DNA from: Acidobacteriota bacterium
Lineage (GTDB): Bacteria; Acidobacteriota; Vicinamibacteria; Vicinamibacterales; JAKQTR01
Assembly: GCA_029562975.1 (NCBI GenBank)
Contig: JAKQTR010000040.1
Coordinates: 1-64,000 of the forward strand
Direction: 5' to 3'
DNA: 64,000 nucleotides
The translations under genes were made by a program, and so were the position numbers. Shown here piece by piece: positions 59,101-64,000 of the stretch (its first letter is position 1; each line of letters starts with the position of its first letter). Below the pieces are notes generated by a model. It made no database searches. It had not been told where the DNA came from and was given only the letters and a program-made list of their open reading frames with translations.

Positions 59101-60039
59101 ATGACACTGGCACTGGAGCTCGAACGGGTGACGAAGCGCTTCGGCCCGACCGAGGCGGTGCGCGACGTCTCGTACGCCGTGGAACCCGGGGAGATGTTCG
59201 GCCTCATCGGCCCGGACGGCGCGGGCAAGACGACCACCATCCGGCTGCTGTGCGGGCTGCTGAGGGCCTCCAGCGGGAGCATCCGCGTCCTGGGCCAGGA
59301 CCCCGTCCGGGCGCACGGCGCCATCACGCGGAAGGTCGGCTACTTCTCGCAGAAGTTCAGTCTCTACGGCGATCTCAGCATCGACGAGAACATCGCCTTC
59401 TTCGCCGAGATCCACGGCGTAGCCGACTACCGCGAGCGCCGGAACCGCCTCCTCGACATGATGCAGCTCACGCCGTTCAGAGGGCGGCTGGCGGAGCGGC
59501 TGTCGGGCGGGATGAAGCAGAAGCTCGCCCTGGCCTGCACGCTCGTGCACGAGCCGGAGGTCATCCTGCTCGACGAGCCGACGACCGGCGTGGACCCGGT
59601 GTCGCGCCGCGAGTTCTGGCACCTGCTGTCGGAGTTCCTGTCGCAGGGCATCACGATCTTCATGGCCACGCCCTACCTGGACGAGGCGGAGCGATGCTCG
59701 CGCGTGGCGCTGATGAGCCAGGGGCGGGTTCTCGCGCTGGACGACCCGGGCTCGCTTCGGGCGGCCTTTCCCGACGACCTCGTGGAGATGCTGGCGCCGC
59801 GCCAGGATGAAGCCGCGCGGATCGCCCTGCTGGATCCGGCCGTGCGCGACGTGCAGCGCTTCGGCGAGCGCCTGCACGTGCGCGTGCCACGCGGCGAAGG
59901 CCCCGGCGTCACGCGGCGCCTGGGCGCCGCCTGCCGCGAGGCCGGGATCGACGTGACCAGCCTCCGCACGGTTCCCGCGTCCCTCGAGGATGTCTTCATC
60001 GACCGCGTCGTCACGACGCCCGACCAGGGTGCAGCATGA
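59101..60039 (+). CDS. ABC transporter ATP-binding protein (YbhF N-half-like)
   Basis: A 312-residue ATPase. Walker A is GLIGPDGAGKTTTIR near 37-52, followed by Q-loop YFSQKFSLYGDLS, signature LSGGMKQKLALACTL, Walker B EVILLDEPTTGVDPVSRREFW and the switch-region segment MATPYLDEAERC. The GPDGAGK and SLYGDLS wording matches the first ATPase half of YbhF. In place of the usual switch His is TPYLDE, which may lower activity. The residual C-domain (about 225-312) ends with ASLEDVFIDRV as in YbhF. It is separated from a second ATPase gene by tolC. Its stop overlaps the next ATG (ATGA). Confidence 0.9.
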   Translation: MTLALELERVTKRFGPTEAVRDVSYAVEPGEMFGLIGPDGAGKTTTIRLLCGLLRASSGSIRVLGQDPVRAHGAITRKVGYFSQKFSLYGDLSIDENIAFFAEIHGVADYRERRNRLLDMMQLTPFRGRLAERLSGGMKQKLALACTLVHEPEVILLDEPTTGVDPVSRREFWHLLSEFLSQGITIFMATPYLDEAERCSRVALMSQGRVLALDDPGSLRAAFPDDLVEMLAPRQDEAARIALLDPAVRDVQRFGERLHVRVPRGEGPGVTRRLGAACREAGIDVTSLRTVPASLEDVFIDRVVTTPDQGAA

Positions 60040-61454
60040 ACGATCACGCACGCCGCCCGACCGCCGCCGCCTTCCTGATTGCCGCTCTGGCCGCCGCGCT
60101 CGGCGCCGCCGGGCCCGGCGCCGCCGCGTCGACCGGCGTTCCGCCCCCGCCCGTTCCGCCCCCGGCCGCGCCTGCGCCGGCAACGCCTCCGGCGCCGTCC
60201 GGCGCCGTCACGCTCTCGCTGGATGACGCCATCGCCCGCGCTCTGCAGGCAAGCCACCGCATCGGCGAGGCCCTCGCCCGCCAGGAGGCGGCCGATGCGG
60301 CCGTGGCCGCGCGCAAGGCAGCGAACATGCCCACAATCAGCCTCGCCGCCGGCTACCTGCGCACGAACCACGTGGACGAGTTCGGCATCCCGGCCATGGG
60401 GGCCGCGCCCGCGCGGATCATCTACCCCGATGTGCCGGACAACTGGCGTTCGCGTCTCGACGTGCAGTGGCCGATCTACACGTTCGGGCGCGTCGAGGCC
60501 GCCGAGCGGGCCGCCCGCGCCGAGGCCGCAGCGTCCGGCAGGGACACGGCGGCAACCAGGGCCGACGTGCGCCTCGACGCCGCGCGCGCGTTCTGGGCGT
60601 ACGCCACGGCCATCGAATCGGTGCGCGTGGTGGAGGAGGCGCTGGCCCTGGTGGACGCGCACCTGCGCGACGTGAGGAACATGAGGGCCGTCGGCCTTCT
60701 CGCGCCGAACGACGTCCTGAGCGCCGAGGCCCGCCGGTCCCGGCAGGAGGTCCAGCTGATCGAGGCGCGCACCATCCGCGACGTGGCGGAGGCCGACCTG
60801 CGGCGCGTCACGGGCATCCCGCCCGACGTGTCCATCGCCGTCGACGCCGCGCTCGAGGCCGCGCCCGCTCCCATTCCGTCCGGCGAGGCCCTGCTGGCGG
60901 AGGCGCAGGCGAAGCGGCCCGAGCGCCAGGCCCTCGAGTCGCGAGCGGCCGCCGTCGGCGAGCGCCAGGCGGCCGCTGCGGCCGGACGGCGCCCCAGCGT
61001 GGCGCTGACCGCCGGCGTCGACTACGCCAGGCCCAACGCGCGCATCTTCCCGCGGGCGGCGGCGTGGAACGATTCCTGGGACCTCGGCGTCAGCGTGGCG
61101 TGGCCGCTCTGGGACGGGGGGCGGGCGAAAGCCGAAATCGCCGAGGCCGCCGCTTCCAGGCGCGCGCTGGCCGAGCGGCTGGCGGAGTTCGACGCGGCGC
61201 TTGGTTTCGAGGTCAGACAGCGCCGGCTCGACCTCGAATCGGCGCGCGCGTCGATCCGCGCCGCGACCGACGAGGTGGCCTCGGCGGCGGAGGCGCGGCG
61301 GGTCGTGGCCGAGCGGTTCAAGGCGGGCCTCGTGACGAGCACCGAGGTGCTCGACGCGCAGCAGGAACTGCTCGCGGCGCAGTTCGACCGCACGCGCGCG
61401 CTGGCCGCGGCGCGCCTCGCCGCCGCGCGCCTCGACCGGGCGGTGGGGAGGTAG
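60036..61454 (+). CDS. TolC-family outer-membrane efflux protein
   Basis: A 472-residue protein. The signal peptide is about residues 1-31, followed by a Pro-rich segment (VPPPPVPPPAAPAPATPPAP). Two OEP repeats follow, the first about 58-255 (LSLDDAIARALQASHRIGEALARQEAADAAVAARKAANMPTISLAAGYLRT, DVQWPIYTFGRVEAAERAARAEAAASGRD). The second covers about 275-465 (RPSVALTAGVDYARPN, DLGVSVAWPLWDGGRAKAEIAEAAA, FKAGLVTSTEVLDAQQELLAAQFDRTRALAAARLAAARLDRAVG). It forms the outer-membrane duct of the exporter. E. coli ybhGFSR has no TolC gene of its own, so this is a self-contained version. Confidence 0.92.
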   Translation: MNDHARRPTAAAFLIAALAAALGAAGPGAAASTGVPPPPVPPPAAPAPATPPAPSGAVTLSLDDAIARALQASHRIGEALARQEAADAAVAARKAANMPTISLAAGYLRTNHVDEFGIPAMGAAPARIIYPDVPDNWRSRLDVQWPIYTFGRVEAAERAARAEAAASGRDTAATRADVRLDAARAFWAYATAIESVRVVEEALALVDAHLRDVRNMRAVGLLAPNDVLSAEARRSRQEVQLIEARTIRDVAEADLRRVTGIPPDVSIAVDAALEAAPAPIPSGEALLAEAQAKRPERQALESRAAAVGERQAAAAAGRRPSVALTAGVDYARPNARIFPRAAAWNDSWDLGVSVAWPLWDGGRAKAEIAEAAASRRALAERLAEFDAALGFEVRQRRLDLESARASIRAATDEVASAAEARRVVAERFKAGLVTSTEVLDAQQELLAAQFDRTRALAAARLAAARLDRAVGR

Positions 61455-61461
61455 AGCGCCC

Positions 61462-62415
61462 ATGCCCTCCTCCTTGTCCGCTCCCGCCGTCACCGTCCGC
61501 GATCTGTCGCGCCGCTTCGGCCGATTCCTGGCCGTGGACCGCGTCTCCTTCGACGTCGGACGGGGCGAGATCTTCGGCTTCCTCGGCAGCAACGGCGCCG
61601 GCAAGTCGACGACGATCCGGATGCTGTGCGGGCTCCTCAGGCCGTCGTCCGGGTCGGCCGTCGTGGACGGCATCGAGGTGACCCGCGACCCCGAGGAGGT
61701 CAAGCAGCGGATCGGCTACATGTCCCAGAGGTTCTCGCTGTACGAGCTGCTCACCGTGCAGGAGAACATCAGGTTCTTCGGCGGGATGTACGGCCTCGAC
61801 GATCGCGCCCTGCGCACGCGCGGCGCGTACGTGCTGAAGATGGCGGGCCTCGAAGGCCGGGAGCGCACGCTCGCGCGCGATCTGGCGGGCGGCTGGCGCC
61901 AGCGCCTCGCCCTGGGGTGCGCCATCCTGCACGAGCCGCGCATCCTGTTCCTGGACGAACCCACCGGCGGCGTGGACCCGGTTTCGCGCCGCGAGTTCTG
62001 GCGGCTCATCGACGGGCTCTCGGGCCAGGGCGTCACCGTCTTCGTGACGACCCACTACCTGGACGAAGCCGAGCACTGCCACCGCCTGGCGCTGATGCAC
62101 GCGGGGCGGCTGGCCGCCCTCGGCACGGTCGCGGAGCTGAAGCGGGTCTTCAGCGGCCGCCTGGTCGTCGAGGTGCGCACCGCGTCGCCGATGGCCGCGC
62201 TTCGCGCGCTGGACGGCGTGCCGTCGGTCGAGAAGTCCAGCCCGTTCGGCACGGCGCTGCACGTCTGGCTCAGGCCCGGCGAAACGGACGTGGCGCCCCT
62301 GCGCGACCGGCTCCGCGCATCGGGGATCGAGGCCGAGTCGCTCGACCTCGTGGAGCCATCGCTCGAGGACGTCTTCATGGACGTCGTCGAGCGGGAGGAA
62401 AGGACGGCTGCATGA
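61462..62415 (+). CDS. ABC transporter ATP-binding protein (YbhF C-half-like)
   Basis: A 317-residue ATPase. Walker A GFLGSNGAGKSTTIRMLCG lies near 38-56, Q-loop YMSQRFSLYELLTVQENIRFFGGMYGL near 94-120, signature LAGGWRQRLALGCAI, Walker B ILFLDEPTGGVDPVSRREFW and switch His in VTTHYLDEAEHC. The DR(T)LEDVF-type end VEPSLEDVFMDVV is present. The signature has Ala and Trp at usually conserved places. It corresponds to the second ATPase of YbhF; with the gene at 59101 it would form a heterodimeric pair. Its stop overlaps the permease start (ATGA). Confidence 0.92.
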   Translation: MPSSLSAPAVTVRDLSRRFGRFLAVDRVSFDVGRGEIFGFLGSNGAGKSTTIRMLCGLLRPSSGSAVVDGIEVTRDPEEVKQRIGYMSQRFSLYELLTVQENIRFFGGMYGLDDRALRTRGAYVLKMAGLEGRERTLARDLAGGWRQRLALGCAILHEPRILFLDEPTGGVDPVSRREFWRLIDGLSGQGVTVFVTTHYLDEAEHCHRLALMHAGRLAALGTVAELKRVFSGRLVVEVRTASPMAALRALDGVPSVEKSSPFGTALHVWLRPGETDVAPLRDRLRASGIEAESLDLVEPSLEDVFMDVVEREERTAA

Positions 62416-63524
62416 GGAAAGCGCTGGCGGTCGGGCGAAAAGAGCTCGCGCAGGTCCTGCGCGACCGGCTCACGCTCGCCATCCTGCTGCTCGTCCCGGT
62501 CCTGCTCCTGCTGCTGTTCGGCTACGCCCTCAACTGGGACGTCCGGCACGTGCGGCTGGCGGTGATGGACCGGGACCGCACGGCCGAGAGCCGGCAACTG
62601 CTCTCGTCCTTCGTCAATTCCACCTACTTCGACGTCGTCGCGACGCCCTCGTCCATGGCGGGAATCGAGCGGCTGATGGACCGCGGCGAGGCGCGAGCGG
62701 CGCTCGTGATTCCCGAGGGGATGACGCGGGACCTGGCGGCCGGGCGCACGGCCGCGGTGCAGGTCCTGGTGGACGGCGACAACGCCAACACGGCCTCCAC
62801 CGTCTTCGGCTACGCGCAGGCCATCGTCCGGGGCGCGTCTGCCGACCGGCTCGGCGCCTCGACCGGCGCCCCGGCCGCGCCCATCTCGGTGGAGCCGCGC
62901 ATCTGGTACAACCCCGAGCTGGCCAGCTCGCTGTTCCTCGTGCCGGGCCTCATCGCCTTCATCGTGATGATCAGCTGCGTCGTCGCCACGGCGCTGTCGA
63001 TCGTGCGCGAGAAGGAGCGGGGCACCTGGGAGCAGGTGCGGATGGCGCCCATCGCCACGCCGTCGTACATCATCGGCAAGTCCGTCCCGTACTTCCTCCT
63101 CTCGCTCGCGGCGGCGTTCCTCGTCATCGCCGCGGCCATGCTGCTGTTCGGCCTCCCGATGCGCGGGTCGTGGCCGCTGCTGGCCGGGTCGGTCGCCCTG
63201 TTCGTCCTGGGAGGCCTGGGAACGGGGCTGCTGGTGTCCACCCTCTTCGACACCCAGGCCACCGCGTTTCTGGCGAGCCTGCTGATCTCCCTGCTCACGA
63301 CGCTCGTCCTGTCGGGCTTCATCTTCCCCATCGCCAGCATGCCCGCGGTGATCCAGTACGTCACCTTCATCGTGCCGGCGCGCTACTTCATCGTGATCCT
63401 CCGCGGCATCCTCCTCAAGGGAATCGGGTTCGCGCCGCTCGCGCTCGAATTCGCCGCGCTCGGGGTGTACGTGACGGCGGTCATGAGCCTGGCGTCGATC
63501 CGCCTGGCCAGGGAGCGGGGCTGA
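62412..63524 (+). CDS. ABC-2 transporter permease (YbhS-like)
   Basis: A 370-residue permease. TM1 lies near 18-40 (LTLAILLLVPVLLLLLFGYALN), a large extracytoplasmic domain covers about 42-175, and the five-helix bundle is about 178-365. KELAQVLRDRLTLAILLLVPVLLLLLFGYALNWDVRHVRLAV and SIVREKERGTWEQVRMAPI are typical of the YbhS/YbhR/YhhJ permeases. In E. coli these export cationic or aromatic drugs; the substrate here is unknown. It shares one base with the next permease start (TGATG). Confidence 0.92.
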   Translation: MRKALAVGRKELAQVLRDRLTLAILLLVPVLLLLLFGYALNWDVRHVRLAVMDRDRTAESRQLLSSFVNSTYFDVVATPSSMAGIERLMDRGEARAALVIPEGMTRDLAAGRTAAVQVLVDGDNANTASTVFGYAQAIVRGASADRLGASTGAPAAPISVEPRIWYNPELASSLFLVPGLIAFIVMISCVVATALSIVREKERGTWEQVRMAPIATPSYIIGKSVPYFLLSLAAAFLVIAAAMLLFGLPMRGSWPLLAGSVALFVLGGLGTGLLVSTLFDTQATAFLASLLISLLTTLVLSGFIFPIASMPAVIQYVTFIVPARYFIVILRGILLKGIGFAPLALEFAALGVYVTAVMSLASIRLARERG

Positions 63525-64000
63525 TGCGCCGGCTGCTGTTTCTGATCCGCAAGGAGCTCCAGGAGCTGCGCCGGAACCCGCGCATGTTCCCGCTCATCTT
63601 CCTCGCGCCCGTCCTGCAGCTCTTCATCCTCGGCTACGCGGCGAGTACCGACGTCAGGAACGTGCCCATCACCATCGTGGACGGCGACCGCAGCCAGGCC
63701 AGCCGGGAGCTCATCGGCCGGTTCGAGGGGTCGCCCTACTTCAGCGTCTCGCGCGTCACCTCCGACGAGGGTGACGTGCTCCGCGACATCGAGACGCGGC
63801 GCGCGTGGATGGCCCTGTCGATCCCGCCCGAGTACGGCGAGTCGGTGGCGGCGGGCAGGCCCGTCACGCTGCAGGTCGTCGCCGACGGGACCGACTCCAA
63901 TTCGGCGGGCCTCGGCCTGACGTACGCGACGACGCTCATCGCGGACAAGGCGTCGGAGCTCGCGCTGGCGCGCCGCCCGCGCGGCCGGCCGGCGGCGGGG
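63524..64000 (+). CDS. ABC-2 transporter permease (YbhR-like), cut by window end
   Basis: The first 159 residues of a second permease. TM1 lies near 21-41 (MFPLIFLAPVLQLFILGYAAS), then the extracytoplasmic domain begins (TDVRNVPITIVDGDRSQASRELIGRF). The opening KELQELRRNPRMFPLIFLAPVLQLFILGYA matches the second permease of ybhGFSR-like operons. It runs off the window, so the membrane bundle and operon end are not seen. Confidence 0.88.
   Translation, partial: MRRLLFLIRKELQELRRNPRMFPLIFLAPVLQLFILGYAASTDVRNVPITIVDGDRSQASRELIGRFEGSPYFSVSRVTSDEGDVLRDIETRRAWMALSIPPEYGESVAAGRPVTLQVVADGTDSNSAGLGLTYATTLIADKASELALARRPRGRPAAG

Overview
This 64 kb window is very GC-rich and densely coded on both strands. 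It comes from a Gram-negative bacterium: it encodes an outer-membrane beta-barrel, a Wza-like exporter, a TolC-type channel, DsbD and FabZ-like proteins. The mix of NtrC-type regulators, paired DUF1800/DUF1501 proteins, PIG-L deacetylase, PDZ and M1 peptidase proteins and GAF/SpoIIE regulators fits Acidobacteriota, perhaps Vicinamibacteria. That placement is inferred from gene content; no rRNA or marker gene is present. I see no tRNA, rRNA, CRISPR array, prophage or intact insertion sequence.

Layout. 1-900: tail of a universal stress protein, a 44-residue membrane protein, a hairpin and a decayed sigma-54 AAA+ fragment. 901-6986: exopolysaccharide genes (barrel, Wza-like protein, epimerase, O-antigen ligase) facing an NtrC-type response regulator. 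7071-13458: REP-like elements, a DxDxDG lipoprotein, a hybrid histidine kinase, a HAD nucleotidase, the copper ATPase CopA and a zinc-ribbon protein. 13468-18693: FabZ-like protein, GAF-GAF-SpoIIE phosphatase and a PilB/GspE ATPase fused to zinc ribbons and a receiver. 18831-24946: phosphorelay block (histidine kinase, receiver, Hpt-receiver, PDZ protein, Hpt, membrane GAF protein). 24943-32470: flippase-like protein, DsbD, NuoG-like protein, M1 peptidase. 32688-36029: acyl-CoA synthetase, acyl carrier protein, Kbl. 36127-39429: membrane protein, ACT protein, TrkA/TrkH. 39636-50276: pteridine-reductase-like SDR, MTHFR-like protein, D-cysteine desulfhydrase-like enzyme, beta-CASP nuclease, AftB-like glycosyltransferase, NAGPA protein, SIS isomerase, AlkD-like protein, FAD oxidoreductase. 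50440-57022: PIG-L, DUF1800, DUF1501, SDR39U1-like epimerase. 57157-64000: a TetR-controlled YbhGFSR-like exporter operon that runs off the end.

The most unusual signal is not a gene. Most of the longer intergenic gaps carry degenerate tandem arrays with a strict 7-bp period. Two looks occur, CAGAATY and YAGGSRC, and both fit one loose YRGRNNY unit. At least thirteen arrays occur here. In all seven two-armed cases the purine-rich arm is on the left of the plus strand and the pyrimidine-rich arm on the right. Some arrays supply stop codons or run into the 3' ends of genes.

A second genome-wide habit is a -10 hexamer (TATAAT, TACAAT and similar) usually 6 bases before an ATG or GTG. This suggests that many transcripts here are leaderless.
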